Source of the DNA: Chelativorans xinjiangensis
GTDB taxonomy: Bacteria > Pseudomonadota > Alphaproteobacteria > Rhizobiales > Rhizobiaceae
Direction of reading: 5' to 3'
NCBI RefSeq assembly: GCF_009812055.1
Contig: NZ_WQNH01000006.1
Coordinates: forward strand, 62,001-126,000
Length of the DNA stretch: 64,000 nucleotides
Both the position numbers and the translations under genes were made by a program. The notes under the pieces are model-generated. The model saw nothing but the letters and a program-made list of their open reading frames with translations. It made no database searches and was not told the origin of the DNA. This document shows, piece after piece, positions 1 through 9,238 of the stretch. The stretch's first letter is position 1, and each line of letters begins with the position of its first letter.

Positions 1-53
1 TGCATTTTTCTCGACCACGGAGACTCCAATTCTCAAAACAACAGATGGTGTTT

Positions 54-67
54 TTTGGTATACCAAA
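54..67. promoter_or_regulatory. Perfect palindrome, probable GntR (FCD) operator
   Basis: The 14-bp perfect palindrome TTTGGTATACCAAA lies about 85 bp before the GntR-family gene. GntR regulators of the FadR/FCD subfamily are known to bind TGGT-N2-ACCA type palindromes, so autoregulation is the simplest reading. I saw no second copy in front of the CapA gene at 1131. Confidence 0.6.
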
Positions 68-152
68 TTGAACCGAGTGGATTTGTCAACACAGGTCTGG
101 CAAGATATCTTCGAAACGCCGTTGGAAACCGAGCGCACCACGGGCCCTTATT

Positions 153-836
153 ATGAGCGAAACATCTGATATTTCTGAGAAAACAGAGACCTCCGGCGAT
201 TCGATTCCGGATCGCGTGTATGAGCAGATCCGCGAAGCGATCCGGCGCGGCAAGTTCATCCCCGGCAGCCGTTTGCGCGAGCGGGATGTTGCTAGCCAGT
301 TCAATGTCAGCAGGACTCCGGTGCGCGAAGCTTTGCGCCGGCTGGAGAGGGATGGCATCTTAACTTCGGCGCCCCAGAAGGGACTGAAGATCGCTGAGCT
401 CGATCACCAGATGATCTCCGAGCTTTATTACATGCGCGAGTTGCTCGAGAGCACAGCCGCAGCCCTGGCAGCCAAGAACGCGAGTTCTGCGGAAAAGGAA
501 CTGATGCGGCTGATTGTCAATGAAGAAGCCCAGTTTCTGGAAAGCCCCGCCGACCTCTCCCGGTTGAACTATGCGCTTCACCAGACAATCCAGGGCGCTG
601 CGCGCAACCGCTACCTTGTGACATCACTGAACACTTTGCGCGACGCACTTATGCTCATTCAGACTTCCAACCTGCAAAACACTCAGCGTGCCGAGGCGGC
701 GCATCAAGAGCATTTGCGCATTGTCGAGGCAATCGAAGCCGGCAATGCCGACGACGCAAAGGAGGCCGCAAAGGCACACATCTCGGCCGCCTACGCCGCC
801 AAGCTCGTGGAACGGACGGCAAGCCGGACACGCTGA
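153..836 (+). CDS. GntR family transcriptional regulator, FCD (FadR) subfamily
   Basis: The 227-aa protein has an N-terminal winged helix (about residues 20-85) with the usual GntR pattern: P-G-S-R-L-R-E-R-D-V-A, then S-R-T-P-V-R-E-A-L-R-R-L-E, then a G-I-L wing. An all-helical FCD ligand domain follows (about 95-215), with the typical R-x-x-L-E near the start and H residues (LNYALHQ, AAHQEHLRIVEAI) that bind metal or carboxylate ligands in this fold. It probably senses a small organic acid. It precedes the CapA/peptide-transport operon on the same strand across a 294-bp gap, and a palindrome at 54-67 suggests autoregulation. Control of the downstream operon is inferred only. Confidence 0.9.
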   Translation: MSETSDISEKTETSGDSIPDRVYEQIREAIRRGKFIPGSRLRERDVASQFNVSRTPVREALRRLERDGILTSAPQKGLKIAELDHQMISELYYMRELLESTAAALAAKNASSAEKELMRLIVNEEAQFLESPADLSRLNYALHQTIQGAARNRYLVTSLNTLRDALMLIQTSNLQNTQRAEAAHQEHLRIVEAIEAGNADDAKEAAKAHISAAYAAKLVERTASRTR

Positions 837-1130
837 ATAGTTGGAGTGCCGCTTTTCGAGTTCTTGCGCCCCCGGGTTTTCTTGAGGGCCATGAGCCAAG
901 ACGCTCTTTTCGCGATATCTCACCCATACCATTCCGGCATATCTGAAAGTGAATCTTTCTACATTGTAATAGCAACGCTGATGCTTGATGGTTTCAGCAT
1001 GAAGACGCCGTCTACCTGCTGAATGACGGGCTCCCGTAGACAGTGGCGGGAGCGGCAGGCCTGTCGCCCCGCCAAGGACGCGACGCGGAGAGACGGTCGG
1101 ATTTGTCCGCGCAGGAGCTAAAGGGATACG

Positions 1131-2522
1131 ATGACATCACCGCGAACATGGAATGTTACACTGGCCGGCGAATGCATGGTTTGCCGGCCGTTCATGCTCC
1201 ACGACGAGCCGGAATTCACGGGTGTCATCGATCTTCTGACAGACTCGGACGTCACCTACGCTCACCTCGAAATGAACCTGGCCGATTACGAAGAGCTTCG
1301 CTGGCCGGCCCGTGGTCAGGGCATCGGCAGCTTCATGATGGCCGATCCCGAAATCGCCATGGATCTGAAGTCCGCCGGCATCGACATCGTGTCTACGGCT
1401 CACAACCACAGCTTCGATTTCGGGGCCGAGGGGCTTCTGGCGACCAAGAAGCATTGCAAGGCAGCCGGGATTGCCGCCGCGGGAACCGGCACTGACCTTG
1501 AGCAGGCCAGCGAGCCGGCCTATCTCGAAAAGAAGAAGGGGCGCGTGGCGCTTGTTTCGGCCAGCTCCGGCAATCAGCACTTCATGTGGGCGGGACTTCC
1601 GAAGGGAGGGCTTCAGGGGCGCCCCGGCGTGAACCCGCTCCGCATCTCGTATGAGTTCGTCGTGGACGAGAACACGGCCGCCAACCTCAAGGAGTTCGGC
1701 CGCAATCTCAACGTGCTCAAGCCGGTCAAGAGCGAGAAGCCGGGTGCGTTCGGCATCCTGATGCCCGGCACGCAGCAGTGGGGCGACGTCAATACCTTCG
1801 TTGTGGGCGACCGCTTCGACATCGTCAGCCGCTGCCACCAGCGCGACCTCGAGCGCAATTTGCGCTCCGTCGAAGAAGCAAAGGCGATGGCTGACCTGGT
1901 GCTGGTCGCGCATCATTTCAGCGTGGCGGATGGCCCCCGTGGCGACACCCCGCCGAAGTTTGTCCGGGATTTCGCCCATGCCGTCATCGACGGCGGCGCC
2001 GACATCTATGTCGGGCACGGCTGGCACAAGACGCTGGGCATCGAGATCTACAAGGGCAGGCCGATCATCTACGGGATCGGCAACTTCTTCGCCCAGTCCG
2101 AATTCATCCAGCGCGTTCCTTACGACAGCTATGATGCGTGGGGGCATGACGTCGACCGTCTGCCCACGCTGACGCCGGCCGCGCACCCGCTGCATCCCGG
2201 ACTCGATACACCGTCCGACACCTGGTGGAGCTCGGCGATCATCAAGGTCGAGATGGAAGATCACCAGCTTAAGCGCATCCATCTCCACCCCGTTGAGATG
2301 GGCCGCGAGAGCACGCCCGACGCGCGCCAGACGCGACGGACCGGAAGCGGCGATCACGCCTTTACCGAAGGGCGGCCGATGCTGGCCAAGGGGGACGGCG
2401 CGGTGCGCATCCTCGAACGGTTTCAGCGTCTGTCGAAGATGTATGGCACTAACGTCGAAATCTATGGCGGCGTGGGCACAATCGATTTGTCGAATGCCGA
2501 ACCGGTCGCACTGTCGGCCTGA
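1131..2522 (+). CDS. CapA family protein (poly-gamma-glutamate-type metallophosphoesterase)
   Basis: This 463-aa protein has the calcineurin-like CapA fold. Visible motifs are the opening beta-strand with G-E-C-M (usually G-D-x-M), the A-H-N-H-S-F-D-F-G block near residue 90, L-V-A-H-H near 260, and G-H-G-W-H near 296 followed by the I-I-Y-G-I-G-N-F-F stretch seen in CapA proteins. There is no signal peptide, so it probably acts in the cytoplasm. CapA-like proteins in alphaproteobacteria often sit with peptide ABC importers, as here (the ATPase gene begins 91 bp downstream), so a role in processing an imported glutamyl peptide or similar compound is plausible. AAGGGA upstream supports the ATG at 1131. 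Catalytic function is not certain. Confidence 0.85.
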   Translation: MTSPRTWNVTLAGECMVCRPFMLHDEPEFTGVIDLLTDSDVTYAHLEMNLADYEELRWPARGQGIGSFMMADPEIAMDLKSAGIDIVSTAHNHSFDFGAEGLLATKKHCKAAGIAAAGTGTDLEQASEPAYLEKKKGRVALVSASSGNQHFMWAGLPKGGLQGRPGVNPLRISYEFVVDENTAANLKEFGRNLNVLKPVKSEKPGAFGILMPGTQQWGDVNTFVVGDRFDIVSRCHQRDLERNLRSVEEAKAMADLVLVAHHFSVADGPRGDTPPKFVRDFAHAVIDGGADIYVGHGWHKTLGIEIYKGRPIIYGIGNFFAQSEFIQRVPYDSYDAWGHDVDRLPTLTPAAHPLHPGLDTPSDTWWSSAIIKVEMEDHQLKRIHLHPVEMGRESTPDARQTRRTGSGDHAFTEGRPMLAKGDGAVRILERFQRLSKMYGTNVEIYGGVGTIDLSNAEPVALSA

Positions 2523-2613
2523 ACATAAATCCGGCCGACGAGGCCGCACGATACTTCGCCGGCGGGCCTGCCTGCCGGCGGCCATAAGAAGAAGACAGGG
2601 AGGAATTCGAGCC

Positions 2614-3630
2614 ATGAGCGTGGCGACTCCGGCACTTGAGGTGGTCGGCGCGGGGCACGTGGCGCAACCGGACCGTCCGCGGCTGTTGCGGGTATCTTCC
2701 CTCAGCGTGTCGTTTCCCGGTGCGGAGGGGCGTGAAAGCGAGGTCGTGAGCGAGCTCAGCTACGAGATCGCCCAGGGCGAGACGCTCGGCGTGGTCGGTG
2801 AAAGCGGCTGCGGCAAGACGATGACGTCGCTCGCCATCATGGGGCTGCTGCCAACGGGCGCAAAGGTCTCCGGATCGATCGAGTTCGACGGCAAGGATCT
2901 GACCGCCTTCAGCTCCAGGCAGTGGCGATGCCACCGCGGCCGCGACGTGGCGATGGTGTTCCAGGAGCCGATGACGGCCATGAATCCGGTCATGAAGGTC
3001 GGGCAGCAGATCGCGGAAGTTCTCGTCAAGCACGAGAGGCTCAGCAAACGGGCGGCCTTCGGCCGCGCCGTCGAGCTTCTCGCCAGCGTCCATATCCCCT
3101 CGCCCGAGCGACGGGCGCAGGACTATCCCCACCAGCTCTCCGGCGGGATGCGGCAGCGCGCCATGATCGCCATGGCGCTGGCCTGCCGCCCGAAGCTCCT
3201 GGTGGCAGACGAGCCGACCACGGCGCTCGACGTGACCGTCCAGGCGCAGATCCTGGATCTGATGCTTGAGCTCCAGGAGACATACGGAACGGCAATACAG
3301 TTCATCAGCCATAATCTTGCTGTGGTCTCCGAGGTCGCGCACCGCATCATGGTCATGTACTCGGGACGTATGGTCGAGTACGCGCCGGCCGAGGATCTGT
3401 TCGCCAATCCGCTTCATCCCTACACGCAGGGGCTGATCAGGACGCTGCCGGACATCGCCCAACCGATGGCTGAACTCTACACGATCCCTGGATCCGTCGG
3501 CGGAAAGCGACCGTCCGGCTGCCGCTTCTCCAACCGGTGTCCGCTGGCGGACGCGCGGTGCCGCGAAGCCGAGCCAGCTTTGCGTGAGGTCATGCCGAGC
3601 CATCACGTCGCTTGCTTCAAGGTGAACTGA
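2614..3630 (+). CDS. Peptide ABC transporter ATP-binding protein (OppD/DppD-like)
   Basis: The 338-aa ATPase is one of the pair that powers a dipeptide/oligopeptide importer. Walker A reads G-E-S-G-C-G-K-T, the signature L-S-G-G-M-R-Q-R, and Walker B L-L-V-A-D-E-P. The C-terminal extension typical of this family carries a Cys-rich segment (C-R-F-S-N-R-C-P ... C). The frame stays open much further upstream, but a GGGAGGAA ribosome site eight bases before the ATG at 2614 fixes the start. Its stop overlaps the next ATG (ATGA), so it is translationally coupled to the second ATPase. Confidence 0.93.
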   Translation: MSVATPALEVVGAGHVAQPDRPRLLRVSSLSVSFPGAEGRESEVVSELSYEIAQGETLGVVGESGCGKTMTSLAIMGLLPTGAKVSGSIEFDGKDLTAFSSRQWRCHRGRDVAMVFQEPMTAMNPVMKVGQQIAEVLVKHERLSKRAAFGRAVELLASVHIPSPERRAQDYPHQLSGGMRQRAMIAMALACRPKLLVADEPTTALDVTVQAQILDLMLELQETYGTAIQFISHNLAVVSEVAHRIMVMYSGRMVEYAPAEDLFANPLHPYTQGLIRTLPDIAQPMAELYTIPGSVGGKRPSGCRFSNRCPLADARCREAEPALREVMPSHHVACFKVN

Positions 3631-4574
3631 TGAACGCTCTCGTCGAAGTCGACAACCTGAACCTGCACTTCCCCATCGACGGCGGATTCTTCAAGGAGAA
3701 GCTTACGCTCAGGGCGCTGACCGATGTTTCCTTCTCGGTCGAAGAGGATGAGACGCTGGCGATCGTAGGCGAAAGCGGAAGCGGCAAGACCACACTCGGC
3801 TACGCAATCTCAGGGCTCCTCACCCCGACCTCCGGGCGGATCAAGTTTGGCGCGGCGCTGGGTGGCCATTCACAGGATCGTCCGGTGCAGTTGGTCTTCC
3901 AGGATCCCTTTTCCGCGCTCGACCCGCGGATGATGGTCGGCGATATCGTTGCCGAGCCACTGCGCCTGCAGGGGGTGAGCCGCGCCGAGCGGCTCCAACA
4001 GGCCGATGACGTGCTGGAACAGGTGGGCCTACCCGCCGAAAGTGCGCGGCGATACCCGCACGAGTTCTCGGGTGGCCAGCGTCAGCGCATCGCCATTGCG
4101 CGCGCGCTGATTGCGAAGCCCAAGCTCATCGTCGCCGACGAGCCGCTTTCCGCACTCGACGTCTCGATCCAGAGCCAGATCCTGAACCTGCTCAACAAGA
4201 TCAAGCGCGACCGCACCATCAGCTATCTCTTCATCAGTCACGATCTCGGCGTGGTCCATCATCTCGCCGACCGGGTGGTGGTGCTCTATCTCGGCCGCAT
4301 CATGGAGATCGCGTCGCGCCAGGATCTGTTCGCGACGCCAAGCCACCCCTACACCCAGGCGCTTCTGGAGTCGGTGCCTCGCATCAGCCGAGGAAGGCGC
4401 AAGCCGGGCCAGGCGCTCAAGGGCGAGATCCCGACACCGTTGTCACCGCCGCCAGGCTGCGTCTTCCACACCCGGTGCCCCAGGGCGCAGGAAGTCTGCC
4501 GCCGCCAGGTCCCCGAGTTGTTGCCGGCACCGGGACGGCCCGAACAGCTCTCCGCCTGCCATTTCAAGGACTGA
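3630..4574 (+). CDS. Peptide ABC transporter ATP-binding protein (OppF/DppF-like)
   Basis: The 314-aa second ATPase of the importer has Walker A G-E-S-G-S-G-K-T-T, signature F-S-G-G-Q-R-Q-R-I-A-I-A-R-A-L, Walker B L-I-V-A-D-E-P-L-S-A-L-D and the H-D-L-G-V-V switch. The oligopeptide C-terminal domain holds P-P-G-C-V-F-H-T-R-C-P. The chosen ATG overlaps the stop of the OppD-like gene by one base. An in-frame TTG 18 bases upstream is a less likely start. The permease gene follows after 4 bp. Confidence 0.93.
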   Translation: MNALVEVDNLNLHFPIDGGFFKEKLTLRALTDVSFSVEEDETLAIVGESGSGKTTLGYAISGLLTPTSGRIKFGAALGGHSQDRPVQLVFQDPFSALDPRMMVGDIVAEPLRLQGVSRAERLQQADDVLEQVGLPAESARRYPHEFSGGQRQRIAIARALIAKPKLIVADEPLSALDVSIQSQILNLLNKIKRDRTISYLFISHDLGVVHHLADRVVVLYLGRIMEIASRQDLFATPSHPYTQALLESVPRISRGRRKPGQALKGEIPTPLSPPPGCVFHTRCPRAQEVCRRQVPELLPAPGRPEQLSACHFKD

Positions 4575-4578
4575 TGCC

Positions 4579-5532
4579 ATGCTGAGATACACATTCTTCA
4601 GACTGGTACAGGCCGCTTTCGTCCTGCTCGTGATGACATTTCTGCTCTTCATGCTGATCGGCATGATGCCGGGCGACCCGGTCGAGAACATGCTGGAGGG
4701 TAATCCGGCGCTAACCCCGGAGCTGGCACGGCAGATGCGCGAGCTCTACGGTGTGGGCGTTCCCCTGCCTGTTCGCTACTGGCACTGGCTGACTGCGGCA
4801 TTTCAGGGCGATTTCGGCTTTTCCAGTCTCTACTTCCGGCCGGTGCTGGAAATCCTTGGCCCCGCGCTCCTGCAGACGCTGAAGCTGATGGTCGCGACAA
4901 TCATGCTGTCGATCCCCTTATCCCTGCTGTTGGGTGCCATCGCGGCTCTGCGGCCCGGCGGTTGGATGGATACCGTCATCAGTTTCTTCGCCTTCGCAAG
5001 CATTTCACTGCCCAACTTCTGGCTGTCCTTGATCCTCATCATCGTGTTCGCCGTGCAGTTGGGCTGGCTGCCGGCCAGCGGCACGCCGCTTGCCGAAACC
5101 CCCTCCCTCGGACTCCAGATCTACCATTCGATACTGCCCGTCACGGTACTCACCATGTTCTTCGTCGGCCCGCTCCTGCGCTACGTGCGCGCGTCCATGA
5201 TCGAGACCATGAGTTCCGACTACATTCGCACGGCACGGGCCAAGGGTCTCTCCGAGACGACGGTCATCGTCAAGCACGCGTTACGCAATGCGCTCATCCC
5301 CATGGTGACGGTGCTGGCGCTCGGCTTTGGAATGCTGTTTTCCGGCGCCCTGGTGGTGGAGACCATCTTCGGCATTCTCGGCATGGGCAAGATGATCTTC
5401 GACGCCATCCGCTATGTCGACTTCAACCTCGCGCTCATCGGTCTTCTGCTGGCCACCATCGTCACGCTGGTATCCAACCTTCTGGCAGATCTCGCCTATG
5501 CCTGGCTCGACCCAAGGATCACACTGAAATGA
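4579..5532 (+). CDS. Peptide ABC transporter permease (OppB/DppB-like)
   Basis: The 317-aa inner-membrane permease has a first transmembrane helix at about residues 9-30 and the conserved P-G-D-P loop just after it. Five more helices follow. The EAA loop that contacts the ATPases is near residues 205-225 (Y-I-R-T-A-R-A-K-G-L). Length and topology match the OppB family. It starts 4 bp after the second ATPase gene and its TGA overlaps the start of the next permease. Confidence 0.93.
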   Translation: MLRYTFFRLVQAAFVLLVMTFLLFMLIGMMPGDPVENMLEGNPALTPELARQMRELYGVGVPLPVRYWHWLTAAFQGDFGFSSLYFRPVLEILGPALLQTLKLMVATIMLSIPLSLLLGAIAALRPGGWMDTVISFFAFASISLPNFWLSLILIIVFAVQLGWLPASGTPLAETPSLGLQIYHSILPVTVLTMFFVGPLLRYVRASMIETMSSDYIRTARAKGLSETTVIVKHALRNALIPMVTVLALGFGMLFSGALVVETIFGILGMGKMIFDAIRYVDFNLALIGLLLATIVTLVSNLLADLAYAWLDPRITLK

Positions 5533-6467
5533 GCGCGATCGACACAGAACTCGCCGGCATCCCCTCGGCTCCCCGCCAGACGATCTGGCAGCTCCGGCGC
5601 AAGCGCTTCCTGCGCAACAAGCCGGCAGTAATTGCGCTCGCAATACTCTTGGTGCTGTCGGCTCTGTGCGTGCTGGCCTACCCGTACAGTCTCCTCATGG
5701 AGCTCGATCCCAACGAGACCAACCTTCTGATGCGCTTCCGTCCCCCCTCTGCCAAGCACTGGCTGGGCACGGACTCGCTCGGCCGGGACGTGCTGCTGCG
5801 CCTGATGTATGGCGGTCAGGTGTCAATCGCCGTCGGCGTACTGGGAACCTTGCTGACTGCCCTCATCGGCATCCTGATCGGCGTCTGGGCCGGCTTTCTT
5901 GGCGGCAAGGTCGACGCCTTTCTGATGCGCCTGACGGACGTGGTGATCGCGCTGCCGATGACGCCCGTCCTGATCGTGCTGGGCGCGGTGGACCTTTCGA
6001 AACTCGGGCTGTCGCAGGCGCTCGCAAGTTCGCCCGGAGCGGTCTTCCTGCGCATCGTGATCATTATCGCCCTGGTGGATTGGACGACCATCGCGCGCAT
6101 CACGCGTGCGGCCACAATCGAGGTGCGCCAACGCGAATATGTGAAGGCGGCGACGGTGAGCGGAGCCCGGCATCTCTATAACGTCCTGGTCCATGTGCTG
6201 CCCAACATCACTACACCGATCACTGTGGCGGCAACGCTGTCGGTGGGACGCATTATCCTGTTCGAATCCACGCTGAGCTTCCTCGGCTTCGGCATCGTTC
6301 CGCCTACGCCGTCATGGGGCAACATGCTCACCAATGCGCAGGAACTCGTCATTTCGGCACCGGCGCTGGCCGTCTATCCCGGCCTGCTGATCTTCCTGAC
6401 CGTCATTTCCGTGAATTTCGTGGGGGATGGAATCCGCATCGCGTTCGATCCTCGCTCGGAAAAATAG
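5529..6467 (+). CDS. Peptide ABC transporter permease (OppC/DppC-like)
   Basis: The 312-aa second permease has the OppC layout: a cytoplasmic N-terminus rich in basic residues, a first helix at about 36-56, a periplasmic loop with H-W-L-G-T-D-S-L-G-R-D (diagnostic for OppC), then five helices. The EAA loop is around Y-V-K-A-A-T-V-S-G-A. The ATG overlaps the previous stop by 4 bp. The binding-protein gene starts 50 bp downstream after its own ribosome site. Confidence 0.93.
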   Translation: MSAIDTELAGIPSAPRQTIWQLRRKRFLRNKPAVIALAILLVLSALCVLAYPYSLLMELDPNETNLLMRFRPPSAKHWLGTDSLGRDVLLRLMYGGQVSIAVGVLGTLLTALIGILIGVWAGFLGGKVDAFLMRLTDVVIALPMTPVLIVLGAVDLSKLGLSQALASSPGAVFLRIVIIIALVDWTTIARITRAATIEVRQREYVKAATVSGARHLYNVLVHVLPNITTPITVAATLSVGRIILFESTLSFLGFGIVPPTPSWGNMLTNAQELVISAPALAVYPGLLIFLTVISVNFVGDGIRIAFDPRSEK

Positions 6468-6516
6468 GTCCGGATCCCCGGACCTCCATCAAAGTTCTCT
6501 AGGGAGGAAGACTGAG

Positions 6517-8184
6517 ATGACTGGACTGAAACTTCTACCGGCCCTGGCCGCGCTAGGGCTCATGACCGCGCCTGCGGCATACGCTCAGGCCGACGACGAG
6601 CAACTGGTGCTTGGAGCCCGTCAGTTCCTGACGAACTTCCACCCGCTGGTCCAGGTCAACAACACCAAGAGAAACCTGATCAATTTCTCGCTGCGGCCGC
6701 TCACGGCGTTCTACCTCGACGGCAGCAATGTCTGTGTGCTCTGCGAGGAGCTGCCCACGGTGGAGAACGGCGGCGCCAAGATCGTCGAGAATGCCGACGG
6801 CAGCAAGGGCATGGAAGTGACCTTCAAGTTCAAGGAAGGTCTTGCCTGGGGCGACGGCATGCCAGTGACGAGCGACGATGTGGTCTTTACCTGGGAGATG
6901 GCGAACGACCCAAATATCGGCTTTTCCAACTACAACCCGTGGACCCGAGCTTCCGATATCGAGGTGATCGACGAGCGCACCTTCGTCATCCGCCTGCCGG
7001 AAGTGATGCAGAGCTACAATTCGTGGGACCAGGTCATTCCGGCCCATCTGGAACGTCCGATCTACGAAGCCAACAAAGATCTGGAGAGCTACACACGCCA
7101 GACGCTCTATAATCGCGAACCCGACAACCCGGGCCTTTGGAACGGCTCATACATTCTGAGCGACTATGCGGTCGGCCAGCGCGTGGGCTTCGGGGTCAAT
7201 CCGCACTGGCCTGGCAAGACTCCGGACATTGAACGCATCGTGGTCAGCTACCGCGATAACTCGTCGGCGCTGCTTCAGGCTGTACTCGCCAACGAGATCG
7301 AGACCATCGTGGTCAGCCCCGGCGGCATCAGCTTCGAGCAGATGCTCGAGTTACGCAAGCAGCACCCGGACCGCTTCCAGTTCTTCGTGCGGGACGGCAC
7401 CAATCTCGAACGCATCGCCGTCAATTTGGACAATCCGGCTCTCGCCGATCTCAAGGTGCGGCAGGCGCTGATGCATGGCATCGACCGCCAGGCGATCACT
7501 GACGCGCTGTTCGAAGGGCTGCAGGCCGTGGCGCACACCTTCGAGAGCCCGGTGAGCCCCTACTACAATCCCGACGTGCGCAAATACGAATTCGATCCGG
7601 AAAAGGCGAAACAATTGCTGGCGGAAGCGGGCTGGACGCCGGGTCCTGACGGCATCTGCGTGAACGACAATGGCGATCGGCTCTCATTCGAGTTCGTGAC
7701 CACGGCCGGCAATACGACGCGCGAGCAGCTTGCGTTGGTCATCCAGAGCCAGCTCAAGGACATTTGCGTCGAGACGCAGAACAAGTTTGTCGGGCTGCAG
7801 GAATATAATGGCGAGTACGCGCGCAAGAGAGGTTTCTCGGGCATGATCCTGTCTTCGATCCAGTTTTCGCCATCCACCTCGCCGCGCATTGCGCTTGGCT
7901 CGGACGCCATCCCGACCGAGGAAAACGCCTGGGTGGGCAACAATTTCTCCGGCTATGCCAGTGAGCACATGGACGAGGCCGTCGCCGGCTTCGAGCAGTC
8001 GCTCGAAGAGACCGAGAAGGCGAAGTATTCCGGCCAGGTGCAGGAGATCTTCGCGGAGGACCTGCCCATGCTCCCGCTCTACTTCTACGCGGCGGCCTAT
8101 GTGGCCATCCCGCAGGTCGGCAACTTCAACTCCACGCCCTTCGACGTGAATGCGATCTGGGCCGAGGAATGGACGCTTAACTAG
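6517..8184 (+). CDS. Peptide ABC transporter substrate-binding protein (SBP family 5)
   Basis: The 555-aa periplasmic protein begins with a Sec signal peptide (hydrophobic core A-L-A-A-L-G-L-M, cleavage near A-Y-A-Q at about residue 23). It shows family-5 features: W-G-D-G-M-P-V-T-S-D-D-V-V-F-T-W near residue 110, the V-R-Q-A-L-M-H-G-I-D-R block near 320, and a C-terminal P-M-L-P-L-Y segment. AGGGAGGAAG 6 bases before ATG 6517 sets the start. It is the last importer gene, and a hairpin terminator follows at 8208-8234. The ligand cannot be read from sequence. Confidence 0.92.
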   Translation: MTGLKLLPALAALGLMTAPAAYAQADDEQLVLGARQFLTNFHPLVQVNNTKRNLINFSLRPLTAFYLDGSNVCVLCEELPTVENGGAKIVENADGSKGMEVTFKFKEGLAWGDGMPVTSDDVVFTWEMANDPNIGFSNYNPWTRASDIEVIDERTFVIRLPEVMQSYNSWDQVIPAHLERPIYEANKDLESYTRQTLYNREPDNPGLWNGSYILSDYAVGQRVGFGVNPHWPGKTPDIERIVVSYRDNSSALLQAVLANEIETIVVSPGGISFEQMLELRKQHPDRFQFFVRDGTNLERIAVNLDNPALADLKVRQALMHGIDRQAITDALFEGLQAVAHTFESPVSPYYNPDVRKYEFDPEKAKQLLAEAGWTPGPDGICVNDNGDRLSFEFVTTAGNTTREQLALVIQSQLKDICVETQNKFVGLQEYNGEYARKRGFSGMILSSIQFSPSTSPRIALGSDAIPTEENAWVGNNFSGYASEHMDEAVAGFEQSLEETEKAKYSGQVQEIFAEDLPMLPLYFYAAAYVAIPQVGNFNSTPFDVNAIWAEEWTLN

Positions 8185-8207
8185 TTCCTCCACGTCCCAC
8201 GGGGGTT

Positions 8208-8234
8208 GGGGCAGACCCGCGGGCCTGCCCCTTT
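8208..8234 (+). terminator. Rho-independent-like terminator after the peptide importer
   Basis: GGGGCAG (8208-8214) pairs with CTGCCCC (8225-8231), and an inner CCC/GGG extends the stem. A short T run (8232-8234) follows. It sits 24 bp after the binding-protein stop and just before the dehydrogenase gene, so it may attenuate rather than end transcription. Confidence 0.6.
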
Positions 8235-8260
8235 CAATGTTAGAAGCATCGGGTCAATAT

Positions 8261-9238
8261 ATGCGCATCGCCATTCTCGACGACTATCTGGAAATTTCGC
8301 AGCAGGTCGCCGACTGGTCTGCCGTAACGTCTAAAGCCGAAATCGTGGTCTTCAACCGTCCGCTGGCGGTGCCCGAGGAGGCGGCAGAGGCGCTGAAGGA
8401 CTTCGATATCATCTGCACGCTTCGCGAGCGGATGCCCATCCCACGCCGTCTCATCGAACGCCTTCCGCGGCTCAAATACATTCTCGTGACCGGTAAACGA
8501 TACGATACCATCGACGTCGAAGCGGCCGCCGAGCACGGCATCCTCGTTTCGAACACCAAGGTCGATGGCCGTGGCGGTGGTTCGGTCACAGAGCTCGTTT
8601 GGGGCCTCATCCTGGGGCTTGCCCGCAACATCCCGCTCGAGGACCGGCTGATGCGGCAAGGTGGCTGGCAGCATTTCGCTGGCACCACCATCCGCAACAA
8701 GACACTGGGAATCATCGGTCTCGGCGGGCTGGGGCGGCAGGTGGCAAGCGGCGGCAGGTTCTTCGGCATGGACGTCGTTGCGTGGAGTCAGAACCTGACG
8801 CCCGAGCGAGCCGCGGAAGCCGGTGCGCGCTATGTCAGCAAGGACGAACTCTTTAAAACCAGCGATTTCGTCACGGTGCATGTCGCCTGGAGCGAACGCA
8901 CCACCGGTCTTGTCGGCGCCCGTGAACTCGGCCTCATGAAGCCCAGCGCCTATCTGATCAACACCGCGCGAGGCGCCATAGTGGACGAGGCAGCGCTTAT
9001 CGATGTGCTGAAACGCAGGATGATCGCCGGGGCAGCTCTCGATGTCTATCAGACCGAACCCTTGCCGGCCGATCATCCGCTGCGCGGCCTCGACAACGTC
9101 ATTCTCACACCTCATCTCGGTTACTTCACACGGGAAATGCTGGCGATCTATTACGGCGACGCGGTCGCCGCCATCGCTGCCTTCATGGACGGCACGCCGA
9201 TCGGCGTGGTGAACGAGGCGGCACGGAATGGCAAGTGA
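8261..9238 (+). CDS. D-isomer specific 2-hydroxyacid dehydrogenase
   Basis: The 325-aa NAD(P)-dependent oxidoreductase belongs to the D-3-phosphoglycerate/glycerate dehydrogenase superfamily. The Rossmann motif G-I-I-G-L-G-G-L-G-R-Q is near residue 150. The catalytic Arg sits in N-T-A-R-G-A-I-V-D near 245, a Glu in Y-Q-T-E-P-L near 268, and the catalytic His in T-P-H-L-G-Y near 287. Neither candidate start has a strong ribosome site: ATG 8261 gives the canonical N-terminus (M-R-I-A-I-L-D-D-Y), while ATG 8237 would add eight residues. The MFS gene overlaps its end by 11 bp, so the two are probably co-expressed. The hydroxyacid substrate is unknown. Confidence 0.88.
   Translation: MRIAILDDYLEISQQVADWSAVTSKAEIVVFNRPLAVPEEAAEALKDFDIICTLRERMPIPRRLIERLPRLKYILVTGKRYDTIDVEAAAEHGILVSNTKVDGRGGGSVTELVWGLILGLARNIPLEDRLMRQGGWQHFAGTTIRNKTLGIIGLGGLGRQVASGGRFFGMDVVAWSQNLTPERAAEAGARYVSKDELFKTSDFVTVHVAWSERTTGLVGARELGLMKPSAYLINTARGAIVDEAALIDVLKRRMIAGAALDVYQTEPLPADHPLRGLDNVILTPHLGYFTREMLAIYYGDAVAAIAAFMDGTPIGVVNEAARNGK

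Noticed and set aside
1137-2615. Antisense open frame of 492 codons over the CapA gene
   Set aside because: The sense strand has CapA motifs and a ribosome site. The antisense frame shows no motif.
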